A stretch of DNA of 64,000 bases from Chitinophaga cymbidii (GTDB lineage: Bacteria > Bacteroidota > Bacteroidia > Chitinophagales > Chitinophagaceae): positions 744,001-808,000 of the forward strand of contig NZ_BKAU01000001.1 in the NCBI RefSeq assembly GCF_007992715.1, given 5' to 3'. Positions 43,799-53,072 of this stretch are shown piece by piece. How positions within the stretch are numbered: position 1 is the stretch's first letter; every line of letters starts with the position of its first letter. The notes beneath the pieces are model-generated. The model searched no databases. It worked only from the letters and a program-made list of their open reading frames with translations, and was not told where the DNA came from. The position numbers and the translations under genes are program-made.

Positions 43799-45166
43799 TT
43801 AGTCCTGCGGAAACTCCAGCGTGAACCTGCTTCCCTTGCCCATGACGCTCTCTACCCTGATCTTGCCTTTATGCGCATCCACGATCGCTTTCACATAGCT
43901 GAGGCCCAGGCCGAAACCCTTTACGTTATGCACATTGCCCGTATGCGCGCGGTAGAATTTTTCGAAGATGCGGGACACGGTATCCCTGCTCATGCCGATG
44001 CCATTGTCCGCCACGGAAATGATCAGGCTTTTGCGGGTGTTGCCGGTGGCGATGCGTACTTCCAGGTTTTCTTTGGAGTATTTGATGGCATTGTCCAGCA
44101 GGTTGAAGATGAGATTGGAGATATGTACTTCATCCGCTTTGATGATCGGCTGATGTGCGTTCAGCTGCAGGTACACCTTGCCGTTCTTGCCGTCGAGCTG
44201 CAGCTGCAGGTTTTCTACGGTGGATGTGATCAGCTGGTGTATGTCGATCGGTTGAAGGTTCAGTGTCAGCTCTTCTTTTTCAAGGAGGGCGGACTGCAGG
44301 ATGGATTCCACCTGTTTGTTCATGCGTTTGTTCTCTTCCTTGATGATGCCGGAGAAGTAGCGGATCTTCTCGCGGTTGTCCATCACCTTTTCATTGCCGA
44401 TGGCGTCGATGGCGAGAGAAATGGTAGCCAGCGGCGTTTTCAGCTCATGGGTCATGTTGTTGATGAAATCGCTTTTGATCTCGGAAAGTTTTTTCTGTCC
44501 GAACATGGTGCGGATGGTGAGCGCGAAGGCGGTGATGATGATGGCGGTGAAGAGTACGCTGCCGAAGATCATCCAGCCGAGGGATTGCAGCGAGGAAAGA
44601 CTGCTTTCCGGCACGATCACCACCAGCGTTTCATCTGTTTCAAGATTGAACTGCTGGCCGGATGCCGGGTTATCATCAGCGATGGGCGTAACGTATGCCA
44701 GGAGGTTGGCGTTGTTGGCGTCCGCCGACGCACGCAGCGAGGCTTCCTTGAAGCCCGGTGAATAGAGCTTTGTACCGTAGATGTTATTGATGCCGAACTC
44801 GAACACGGTATCCATCTTGTTCTCTATCATGCCTTTCTTGATCATCTCGTACACATCCCGCGCTTCAAACACATCGCTCACGGAAGTGATGGGGCGCAGC
44901 GGCTCGATGGGATCAAAGCTGAAGCGGCTGGCGCTGCCGTCTTTAGACACGCGGCTGTCTACCTTCACCTTGCCAAGCGGGAATTTCATCCCCTTATAAA
45001 GTTCGGAAGCTACCATATAGGTCATGGTCTGCATACGCTGCTCGCGCTGTTCTTTTTTGATGTGCGCGGCGTTGCGTATCCAGCTCACCTGTATGTAGAT
45101 GATTCCCAACAGCGAGAGTGTGATCAGTGCAATTATGACAGGAAATATCTTCTTTAGTGGCAACAT
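43799..45166 (-). CDS. Membrane sensor histidine kinase
   Basis: A 455-residue kinase. Two membrane segments (about 7-26 and 205-227) enclose a periplasmic sensor domain of about 175 residues. The phosphorylated histidine is in NNMTHELKTPLATI, and the ATP-binding domain has the N box NLIFNLLDNAIKYS, G1 VADNGIGM, F box FEKFYR and G2 GFGLGLSYVKAIV. No response-regulator gene lies next to it or elsewhere in the window. It is divergent from the region holding a probable small transcript and an 11-bp repeat array. Confidence 0.93.
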   Translation of the reverse strand: MLPLKKIFPVIIALITLSLLGIIYIQVSWIRNAAHIKKEQREQRMQTMTYMVASELYKGMKFPLGKVKVDSRVSKDGSASRFSFDPIEPLRPITSVSDVFEARDVYEMIKKGMIENKMDTVFEFGINNIYGTKLYSPGFKEASLRASADANNANLLAYVTPIADDNPASGQQFNLETDETLVVIVPESSLSSLQSLGWMIFGSVLFTAIIITAFALTIRTMFGQKKLSEIKSDFINNMTHELKTPLATISLAIDAIGNEKVMDNREKIRYFSGIIKEENKRMNKQVESILQSALLEKEELTLNLQPIDIHQLITSTVENLQLQLDGKNGKVYLQLNAHQPIIKADEVHISNLIFNLLDNAIKYSKENLEVRIATGNTRKSLIISVADNGIGMSRDTVSRIFEKFYRAHTGNVHNVKGFGLGLSYVKAIVDAHKGKIRVESVMGKGSRFTLEFPQD

Positions 45167-45299
45167 GTTGTAAAACGTATAAACGATAAATATAGGGAAA
45201 ATCCATCCCTTGTAAACTAATTGCTATAGCAACTATGATACAAAATTAAATCCCGCAAAGCCTTATCCATACTGTTTTTCACAAAACAGCATTACTTTA

Positions 45300-45507
45300 A
45301 CGTAATTTTAACGGAGGATTTATGCTGTAATTGCTGCCAGTTTCCATAACTTTGCTCTGTCATCTGGTACCAAATTTGCTACTATATAGATGACTCAAAA
45401 AAGCGAATAAACTTTCTACATACATCGACGTGGATTCGTTCCATAAGCGATTTAGATTTTGGTTGATAAAATGGTAAGGGATCTTTCTAGGTCCCTTTTT
45501 CTTTTTT
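45300..45507 (+). ncRNA. Possible small RNA or leader transcript
   Basis: An intrinsic terminator (45476-45507) on the plus strand has no upstream gene in its own direction: the nearest gene, the histidine kinase, points the other way. A transcript must therefore start between about 45170 and 45450. No tRNA shape or convincing coding frame is visible. It could be a small RNA or a leader that attenuates yqgE. The 5' boundary given is a guess. Confidence 0.4.
45476..45507 (+). terminator. Orphan intrinsic terminator upstream of yqgE
   Basis: An 8-bp stem with one wobble pair (AAGGGATC at 45476-45483 with GGTCCCTT at 45490-45497), a 6-base loop and a following TTTCTTTTTT tract make a strong plus-strand terminator. 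Confidence 0.8.
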
Positions 45508-45539
45508 ATACTATTTTAACGGCTTTTGCTAAACGTTTA

Positions 45540-45583
45540 CCTTGCCTTCTCCTTGCTCTCTCCTTGCCTTATCCTTGCTCTGA
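45540..45583. repeat. Four-unit 11-bp direct repeat array
   Basis: Four consecutive 11-base units: CCTTGCCTTCT (45540), CCTTGCTCTCT (45551), CCTTGCCTTAT (45562) and CCTTGCTCTGA (45573). Units 1 and 3 resemble each other, as do 2 and 4. The exact 11-base period equals one helical turn, as in arrays bound by some response regulators. It lies between the orphan terminator and yqgE. Confidence 0.75.
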
Positions 45584-45647
45584 ACAAAGCCGTCAATATT
45601 GTACCAGCTAATCCAAAAAATAATGAACCATTTTCTTCATTCTTGGT

Positions 45648-45655
45648 TAAATTTG
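45648..45655 (+). promoter_or_regulatory. Possible -7 element of yqgE
   Basis: TAAATTTG matches the Bacteroidota -7 consensus TAnnTTTG and would start transcription about 15 bases before the chosen yqgE ATG. No good -33 element is seen, so the call is weak. Confidence 0.35.
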
Positions 45656-45675
45656 AAAAGCCCAAAGATCAAGCT

Positions 45676-46227
45676 ATGGACAAGCTCTCGCCCGGAATAT
45701 TGCTGATAGCGGACCCTTTTCTGAAAGATCCGAATTTCGCCAGGACCGTAGTACTGCTCTGCGAGCACCAGGAACAGGGCAGCTTCGGATTTATTGTTAA
45801 CCGGCCTTTTGAGCAGAAGCTGGACGAACTGATCCCCGATGTGCTCATTCCCAACATTCCCGTTTTTCTCGGCGGCCCTGTGCAGATGGACACCGTTCAT
45901 TTTATTCACCAGCTGCCGGAGCTGATCACCGGCGGGTCCGAGGTATTTCCGGGGCTTTACTGGGGCGGGGATTTCGCCGCCGCCATACAACTGATCAACA
46001 GTAATAGCGACGACGCGCGGAAGATCAAGTTCTTTATCGGGTATTCCGGCTGGAGCGAAGGGCAGTTACAGGGGGAGCTGGACGATAAAAGCTGGATACT
46101 GTCCGCCATCAACCCCGCATTGCTGTTTTCCGCCGAAGGCCCCGAGATATGGAAGCAATCCCTGCGGAACATGGGCCACAGCTTTGCCATGATGGCCAAT
46201 TTCCCCATCGACCCTACCCTGAACTAA
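45676..46227 (+). CDS. YqgE/AlgH-family protein (UPF0301)
   Basis: A 183-residue protein starting at the ATG at 45676 (MDKLSPGILLIADPFLKDPNFARTV), which fits the family start; upstream in-frame codons derive from the repeat array and look non-coding. Conserved blocks are VVLLCEHQEQGSFGFIVNRP, FLGGPVQMDTVHFIH and FIGYSGWSEGQLQGEL. The family is widespread, cytosolic and of uncertain function; AlgH was once considered a regulator of alginate in Pseudomonas. It converges on atpC. Confidence 0.92.
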   Translation: MDKLSPGILLIADPFLKDPNFARTVVLLCEHQEQGSFGFIVNRPFEQKLDELIPDVLIPNIPVFLGGPVQMDTVHFIHQLPELITGGSEVFPGLYWGGDFAAAIQLINSNSDDARKIKFFIGYSGWSEGQLQGELDDKSWILSAINPALLFSAEGPEIWKQSLRNMGHSFAMMANFPIDPTLN

Positions 46228-46236
46228 AAACAAAAA

Positions 46237-46257
46237 GGCCAGGCTAAACGCCCGGCC
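46237..46257 (-). terminator. Intrinsic terminator of atpD-atpC
   Basis: An 8-bp GC-rich stem with one wobble pair (arms 46237-46244 and 46250-46257) and a 5-base loop is followed on the minus strand by TTTTTGTTTTTAG. It lies 33 bases after the atpC stop, at the end of the convergent yqgE gene. Confidence 0.85.
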
Positions 46258-46290
46258 CTCTCTATTTCAAAAATCGCCTTTATCCTTCTT

Positions 46291-46542
46291 TTAAACCGCT
46301 ACAGCGCCTTCAACCAGCACGGTAGCCTTGTTGTTCAGCACTTCTACGAAACCACCGTCGATCGTAAAATGCTCCGCACTGGCCTTGTCTTTCAGCACCT
46401 TCATCTTACCATTGCCCAAAGCGGCGATCAGGGGAGCGTGGCGGTCCAGTATCTCGAAAGAACCATCCACACCCGGCAACTGGATGCCGTATACTTCGCC
46501 TGTGTAAAGCTTTCTTTCCGGTGTTAATATTTCCAATAACAT
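46291..46542 (-). CDS. atpC: ATP synthase F1 subunit epsilon
   Basis: An 83-residue epsilon subunit reduced to the N-terminal beta-sandwich (LEILTPERKLYTGEVYGIQLPGVDGSFEIL, then HAPLIAALGNGKM). The C-terminal helical hairpin of E. coli epsilon (about 139 residues) is missing, as is usual in Bacteroidota. It couples the F1 rotor to the c-ring. It follows atpD by 28 bases; the other ATP synthase genes are not in the window. Confidence 0.94.
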   Translation of the reverse strand: MLLEILTPERKLYTGEVYGIQLPGVDGSFEILDRHAPLIAALGNGKMKVLKDKASAEHFTIDGGFVEVLNNKATVLVEGAVAV

Positions 46543-46570
46543 GTTAATCGGTTTTGTGTGTGATCATCCC

Positions 46571-48159
<1,589 letters not shown>

Positions 48160-48286
48160 ATAATGAAAAGATGATTTGGGGTGATTTTCGTCAGGTTTAA
48201 GGGTTACAAATATATTAACTTTCTTGAATAAGTTATATTATTTAAGCCGGGGGTATTATTTTTATAGCTGTTCAAAACTACTCTTT

Positions 48287-49501
48287 ATGCAAGATGATAA
48301 GCCCGTACTGGGCCGCCGGGGCTTCCTCGGCACCTTCGCCAAGGCCGGTATCCTCAGCGCCGCGGGCCTCGCGCCGGCAGTAAAATCCCTCGCCGCCGCC
48401 AGCGTAGCGCCCGAAGCCCACGCCTTCCTCTGTCCGCCCTACCTCCAGAATCCGGCTCCCACGGCCATGACGCTCATGTGGCTCAGCAACAAGCCCTCCT
48501 ACAGCTGGATCGAATATGGAGAAACGGCAGAACTGGGCCTGAAAGCGCACCATTCGCAGGCCGGCATCGTGGACTCCTACAACCGCATTTACCGGATCAG
48601 GCTCGAGCACCTCCAACCCGGCACCACCTATTACTACAAAGTATTCTCAAAGGAGATCGCCGAGTTCCGGCCTTACAAGCTGACCTACGGCGGCACCATC
48701 AGCAGCGAGCTGTTCAGCTTCACCACGCCGGAAGAAGACCCGGAACAGGTGTCCTGGCTGGTGATGAACGATATTCACGACCGCCCCGCGAGCATCCCGC
48801 ACCTGGTATCGCTCAGCAAGGAGCCGTACGACTTCGTGTTCTTCAACGGGGACATATTTGATTACCAGGAAGATGAAAAGCAGATCATCGACCATCTGCT
48901 GACGCCTGCCGCCCAGGCCTTCGCTTCTCAAAAACCTTTCATCTTCACCCGCGGCAACCACGAAACCCGCGGCAAGTTCCGCCGCGAGCTGCCCGATTAT
49001 TTCGATCATCCCTGGTTTTTCGCCAAAACCTGGGGGCCGGTGCATTTCACCGTGCTGGATACCGGGGAGGACAAAGAAGATACCCATCCTGTGTACGCCG
49101 GCATCGTGGATTTCGATGAATACCGCCGCCAGCAGGCCGAATGGTTCAAACAGGTGGCGCAGACGAAGGCATTCAAAAAAGCAAAATTCAGGGTGGTGAT
49201 GATGCACATCCCCGTCTACCACTCCGGTGACTGGCACGGGCCGATGGAATGCCAGAAGCTCTTCGGGCCGCTGTTCCAGCAGCACAAGATCGACCTCTTC
49301 CTGGCCGGGCACACGCACCGCTACGTGGTGCACCAGCCCGTTGAAGGCAAGCACGCCTACCCGGTGGTGATCGGCGGCGGGCCGAAAGAAGGCGCCCGCA
49401 CCATCATGCATGTGAAGGCGGACCAGAAGAATCTGAAGCTGGTGATGCTGAAGGATGATGGCAGTGAAGTGGGGAGGGTGGAGCTGAAGAGCAGGCGATG
49501 A
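48287..49501 (+). CDS. Tat-exported metallophosphoesterase (purple acid phosphatase-like)
   Basis: A protein of about 404 residues from the ATG at 48287, which gives a twin-arginine signal (GRRGFLGTFAKAGILSAAGLAPA). Residues about 50-140 form a fibronectin-like domain, as in purple acid phosphatases. The calcineurin-like metal motifs follow in order: NDIHDR, FNGDIFD, TRGNHETRG, MHIPVYHSGD and GHTHRYV. Export through Tat suggests metal loading in the cytosol. The substrate is unknown. It converges with the efflux operon across a long inverted repeat. Confidence 0.9.
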   Translation: MQDDKPVLGRRGFLGTFAKAGILSAAGLAPAVKSLAAASVAPEAHAFLCPPYLQNPAPTAMTLMWLSNKPSYSWIEYGETAELGLKAHHSQAGIVDSYNRIYRIRLEHLQPGTTYYYKVFSKEIAEFRPYKLTYGGTISSELFSFTTPEEDPEQVSWLVMNDIHDRPASIPHLVSLSKEPYDFVFFNGDIFDYQEDEKQIIDHLLTPAAQAFASQKPFIFTRGNHETRGKFRRELPDYFDHPWFFAKTWGPVHFTVLDTGEDKEDTHPVYAGIVDFDEYRRQQAEWFKQVAQTKAFKKAKFRVVMMHIPVYHSGDWHGPMECQKLFGPLFQQHKIDLFLAGHTHRYVVHQPVEGKHAYPVVIGGGPKEGARTIMHVKADQKNLKLVMLKDDGSEVGRVELKSRR

Positions 49502-49533
49502 AGCCATTATCTTTTGCATGGTTTTGAGGCGGC

Positions 49534-49585
49534 GGCTTCCCGGCAGGTGTCAGGCGGCAACGCATGTGGCTTCTGCCGGGAAGCC
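49534..49585. repeat. 13-bp inverted repeat between convergent genes
   Basis: GGCTTCCCGGCAG (49534-49546) is perfectly repeated in inverse at 49573-49585 with 26 bases between. No T-run follows in either direction. It probably ends or protects the two convergent transcripts. Confidence 0.6.
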
Positions 49586-49603
49586 CTGAGAAAACGGCCC
49601 TCC

Positions 49604-50212
49604 CTATTTCACCGCCGGCACACAGGCAAACGGATCGGGATCACCCGGCGCCGGCTTCTTGTCTGCCGACCAGCAGAAGTTCATCGGCTGGCTGGTAACG
49701 CTCAGCAGGCGGATGTTTACCTTGCTGCCCTTCCGGCTGTTGGAGGCCGTGACGGACTGCACGCCTTTCGCGGGAATATTGTGCACGGTGTACTGCTCTG
49801 TTTTGAATACATCACCGTTGCCGCGGAGGTATTGCACGGAAACGATGGCATTATCCAGCGGGTACTCCGTCTGGTTGCGCACCTGCACCTGCAGGTCTTT
49901 AATACCGCCCAGGAAGCCTGTGCGGTAATCGCCGGTATTTACAGAAATATATTGTTTCCAGTTCTTGCGGAAATACTCCCGCCTGTCAACAAACTGCACC
50001 TGCGCCTGGTGCTGCATGTCCTTGCGGTCCGCGATCTGCTGCGCGGTGCGGTTGCTGAGGGTGAGGCTGTTCCGCAGGTCGCGGTTTTCGCCGATAAGGC
50101 GTTCGTTCTCGCGCAAAAGGGTGGAGGCCCGCTTACGGTCGCGGTACCCGCTGATAAAAAATATGACGGCCAGTAATGCCAGTACGGCAGGGAAAAGAAT
50201 CCTTCGAAGCAT
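49604..50212 (-). CDS. Membrane-anchored protein of unknown function
   Basis: A 202-residue protein with an N-terminal membrane helix (about 4-22, LFPAVLALLAVIFFISGY), then a coiled-coil-like segment (about 28-75, RENERLIGENRDLRNSLTLSN), then a beta-rich domain (GGIKDLQVQVRNQTEYPLDNAIVSVQYL) with two cysteines near the end (NFCWSADK, FACVP). I recognise no family. It is 38 bases downstream of the TolC gene and probably the last gene of the efflux operon, facing the periplasm. Confidence 0.75.
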   Translation of the reverse strand: MLRRILFPAVLALLAVIFFISGYRDRKRASTLLRENERLIGENRDLRNSLTLSNRTAQQIADRKDMQHQAQVQFVDRREYFRKNWKQYISVNTGDYRTGFLGGIKDLQVQVRNQTEYPLDNAIVSVQYLRGNGDVFKTEQYTVHNIPAKGVQSVTASNSRKGSKVNIRLLSVTSQPMNFCWSADKKPAPGDPDPFACVPAVK

Positions 50213-50250
50213 GCACTGTCAACAGAAAAAATGATGCCAATACCGGGGCG

Positions 50251-51714
50251 TCATGGTTCGCGGAACTCGTAACGAATCTTTTCATTCTTCTCAAAGTCGT
50301 ACAGGGTAAGCCTTCGCACGGTATAGTAGGCATTCCAGTAAGAGCGCAGGGCGTTGATGTAATTTTGACTGGCCTGGTCTTTTTCCTGCTGCGCGAGGTT
50401 CAGGTCCGTGATGGATATTTTGCCGATGAGGTAACGCTGCTTGGTGATCTCATAGCGCAGCCGCGCGATGGTGTCTGCCTTGGCGGCGCTGTTCAGCTGC
50501 TTTTGCTGGATGTTGAACAGTTGCGTTTGCAGGTAGATCTCCTGATCGAAGCTGCGTTCCGCCTGTTGTATATCGATCTCCGCAAGATCGCGGTTGGCCT
50601 TCGCCTGGCGTACCCGGTTGCGGGCGCGGCCCCAGTCCATAATAGGAATGGCCACGCCGATGGAAAGGTTCTGCTGCACGGCGCCGCGGCTGTAAAGATC
50701 ACCGAAAAGGGAATCGGTATTAGACCGCCCGAACTGAGCATTGAGGTTGAACTCGTATCCGTTGTTCCCCCTGGCGGACGCTACTTCCTGTGCGGCCTGC
50801 AGGCGGCGGCGCCTGAATTCCAGCACAGCCTGCCGGTTGCTGCCCGCTTCGGTCACCGCTTTGTCCAGCGGCACGGAAAAGAGCGGCGTAGCGCTCGGGA
50901 GGTTCAGCTCTATGTCTGCATCCTTTGGCATGTTCAGGAAGCGCTTCAGTTCCTGGTAGGCCACTTCCTTGTTCAGCGAAGCCTGTTCCAGGTTGTTCTG
51001 CGCGTTCAGCAGGTTCAGCTCTATCTGCAACAATTCATTCTCCGCGATCTTGCCCAGCTCAAACCTTCCTTTGGATATTTTATATAACGTATCCGTATTC
51101 TCTACGTTGAGCCGCAGGATGCGCTCCTGCGTCTGCGCGGCCAGCGCCCTGAAAAAATAATCCGATGCGTCCAGCGCCACCACTTCCAGGTCTTCAATAT
51201 ACAGGCGTTTGCTTTCTTCGTACAGCAACGGCGATATCAGGCGGTCCCAGCGGGCCGCGTTGTACATGATCGAAGGCTGGTAATAGTTGATGGAAAACGG
51301 CGTGGCCATGTAGCGCTGCTCGCGGTAGGGATCAAACTGGTCGAACCGCGCGAGGTCCGTGCGCATGGAAAATTGACCACCGGTCCAGGGCACGAGTTGT
51401 CGTAGCCCCAGACCCAGTGATGTATTAGAAGTAGAACGGCGGCGGTATTCTGTTTTGCCATCCGGCTGCAATACGCCTACGGTTTCGCCGAGCGGACTAC
51501 CGGAATAATTGGCGTCCAGCACCAGTTGCGGCAGCTGGCCGGACCGGAAGTAGCGGTAAGCGTACAGGTTGTTGAGCGCCCTGCTTTGCGCGCGGTAATA
51601 GGAAGGCGAGTTTTTCTGCGCCATGGCTACCACGTCCTGCAGCACGAGCTTTTGCTGCGCAAAACAGGCGGAAACGGCAAGGGTACAGGCAAACAGTAAT
51701 TTCAGTTTAAGCAT
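50251..51714 (-). CDS. TolC-family outer-membrane efflux protein
   Basis: A 487-residue outer-membrane factor (signal LLFACTLAVSACFAQ). Two OEP-type halves of long heptad-rich helices are seen (NENLLQIELNLLNAQNNLEQASLN-like in the middle, and QEKDQASQNYINALRSYWNAYYTVRRLTLYDF near the end). It forms the exit duct for the adjacent adaptor/permease. Its start overlaps the permease stop by 8 bases, showing coupled expression. Confidence 0.92.
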   Translation of the reverse strand: MLKLKLLFACTLAVSACFAQQKLVLQDVVAMAQKNSPSYYRAQSRALNNLYAYRYFRSGQLPQLVLDANYSGSPLGETVGVLQPDGKTEYRRRSTSNTSLGLGLRQLVPWTGGQFSMRTDLARFDQFDPYREQRYMATPFSINYYQPSIMYNAARWDRLISPLLYEESKRLYIEDLEVVALDASDYFFRALAAQTQERILRLNVENTDTLYKISKGRFELGKIAENELLQIELNLLNAQNNLEQASLNKEVAYQELKRFLNMPKDADIELNLPSATPLFSVPLDKAVTEAGSNRQAVLEFRRRRLQAAQEVASARGNNGYEFNLNAQFGRSNTDSLFGDLYSRGAVQQNLSIGVAIPIMDWGRARNRVRQAKANRDLAEIDIQQAERSFDQEIYLQTQLFNIQQKQLNSAAKADTIARLRYEITKQRYLIGKISITDLNLAQQEKDQASQNYINALRSYWNAYYTVRRLTLYDFEKNEKIRYEFREP

Positions 51715-53056
51715 GACGTAAACATTCTATTGGGTTCTGGTCGGCAGCCTTGCGCGCGGGAGAGATACCGAATATCAATCCCACGGAAGACGCCAGCACA
51801 AAGGATAAAAAAATGGAAACAGCGGAAACGATCGTTTTGATGTCAGCCACCTTGTCAACGATATAAGCGCCGGCCACGCCGAGTATGATGCCGATGATGC
51901 CGCCGCAAAGACTGATCAGCACGGCTTCAAACAGGAACTGCATCACAATGTCGTTCTTCTGCGCACCCAGCGCCATGCGGATGCCGATCTCCTTCGTGCG
52001 TTCCAGCACGGAAGCCAGCATGATGTTCATGATGCCGATGCCGCCCACCAGCAGCGAGATGCCCGCGATGGCGCTCAGCACGATATTGAATACGTCTTTC
52101 GTTTTTTGCTGCTGCTGCAGTAATTGTTCAGGGATGGTCACTTCAAAATCCGCCACATCACTATGCCTGCGTTTCAGCATGCGGCTGATGATGCCGGCCG
52201 ATTCCGTGAGCTGCTCGGGTTGCCGTATTTTCACAATGAGCTGATCCAGCTGGTGCTGCGATTTTGCCTGCTGGTTGCGGTTGCTGCCGTCTTCCATGAA
52301 CCAGGGAAGATGTTCTATGCGGATGGCGGGATTCTTGTAGCGCACCAGCGTTGTTTGTATCGGCACGTAGATGTCCATATTGTAATCGCGGATGCCGAGG
52401 TTTTCCTTGGTGGCGCTGCTGATCAGCTTCTCGCCCGTTACGCCGATGATCTTCAGCCATTGCTGTCCGCATTTGATGGTCTTGCCCAGCGGATCTTCCG
52501 AGATAAAGAACTTCCGCTTCACCCCCGCGCCGATGATGCATACGCCTTCACCGCCGGCGAGCTGCTTATCATTGAACATCCTGCCGGAAGAAAGGGCGAT
52601 GTTGTTCAGCTCAAAAAAAGCCGGCTCGATGCCCACCATTTTCAGTTTCCGGCTTTTGCCGCTGTAGATCACATCCTGGTCAAGGATCATCTCCGGGCTC
52701 ACGGCTTCCACGGTAGGGATCATTTTGCGGATGCTGTAGGCGTCCTGCAGACTGAGACCTTTGGAGAATTTTTTCTTTTCTTCCGTTTTCCCTCCTTCCT
52801 TTGACTGGCCGCTTTCATCCTCATCTTTCTTTTCCTCCACCACCGGCTTGATCACAATATTATTGACGCCCACCAGCTTCATCTGGTTCATGATCTCCTC
52901 TTTTGCGCCACGCCCGATGGCGAGCATCGCTATCACCGCGCCCACGCCAAAGATGATGCCCAGCGCGGTCAGGAACGAGCGCAGCCGGTTGGCCACAAGC
53001 GAGTCCAGCGCAATGTTGAGGTTATTCATATTACGGGCTCCCCATAATTTTCGCAT
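51707..53056 (-). CDS. MacB/FtsX-type ABC transporter permease without ATPase domain
   Basis: A 449-residue permease. The N-terminal helix (VANRLRSFLTALGIIFGVGAVIAML) is followed by a large periplasmic MacB core domain (about 50-300) and three C-terminal helices (GISLLVGGIGIMNIMLASVLERTKEIGIRMALGA is the FtsX signature). MacB of E. coli has its ATPase fused in front; here it is absent and no separate ATPase gene is in the operon. ATGs at 53056 and 53029 are both possible; the second matches typical family starts. Confidence 0.92.
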   Translation of the reverse strand: MRKLWGARNMNNLNIALDSLVANRLRSFLTALGIIFGVGAVIAMLAIGRGAKEEIMNQMKLVGVNNIVIKPVVEEKKDEDESGQSKEGGKTEEKKKFSKGLSLQDAYSIRKMIPTVEAVSPEMILDQDVIYSGKSRKLKMVGIEPAFFELNNIALSSGRMFNDKQLAGGEGVCIIGAGVKRKFFISEDPLGKTIKCGQQWLKIIGVTGEKLISSATKENLGIRDYNMDIYVPIQTTLVRYKNPAIRIEHLPWFMEDGSNRNQQAKSQHQLDQLIVKIRQPEQLTESAGIISRMLKRRHSDVADFEVTIPEQLLQQQQKTKDVFNIVLSAIAGISLLVGGIGIMNIMLASVLERTKEIGIRMALGAQKNDIVMQFLFEAVLISLCGGIIGIILGVAGAYIVDKVADIKTIVSAVSIFLSFVLASSVGLIFGISPARKAADQNPIECLRHA

Positions 53057-53072
53057 GCTGCTGATTTTAGAG

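Noticed and set aside
45181..45475. A tRNA gene in the gap upstream of yqgE
   Set aside because: No acceptor stem pairing or standard T-arm (GGTTCGANNCC) could be found on either strand.
45526..45675. N-terminal extension of YqgE by 50 residues
   Set aside because: It would start with TTG inside the region just after a terminator and translate the 11-bp repeat array; the family starts at the ATG at 45676.
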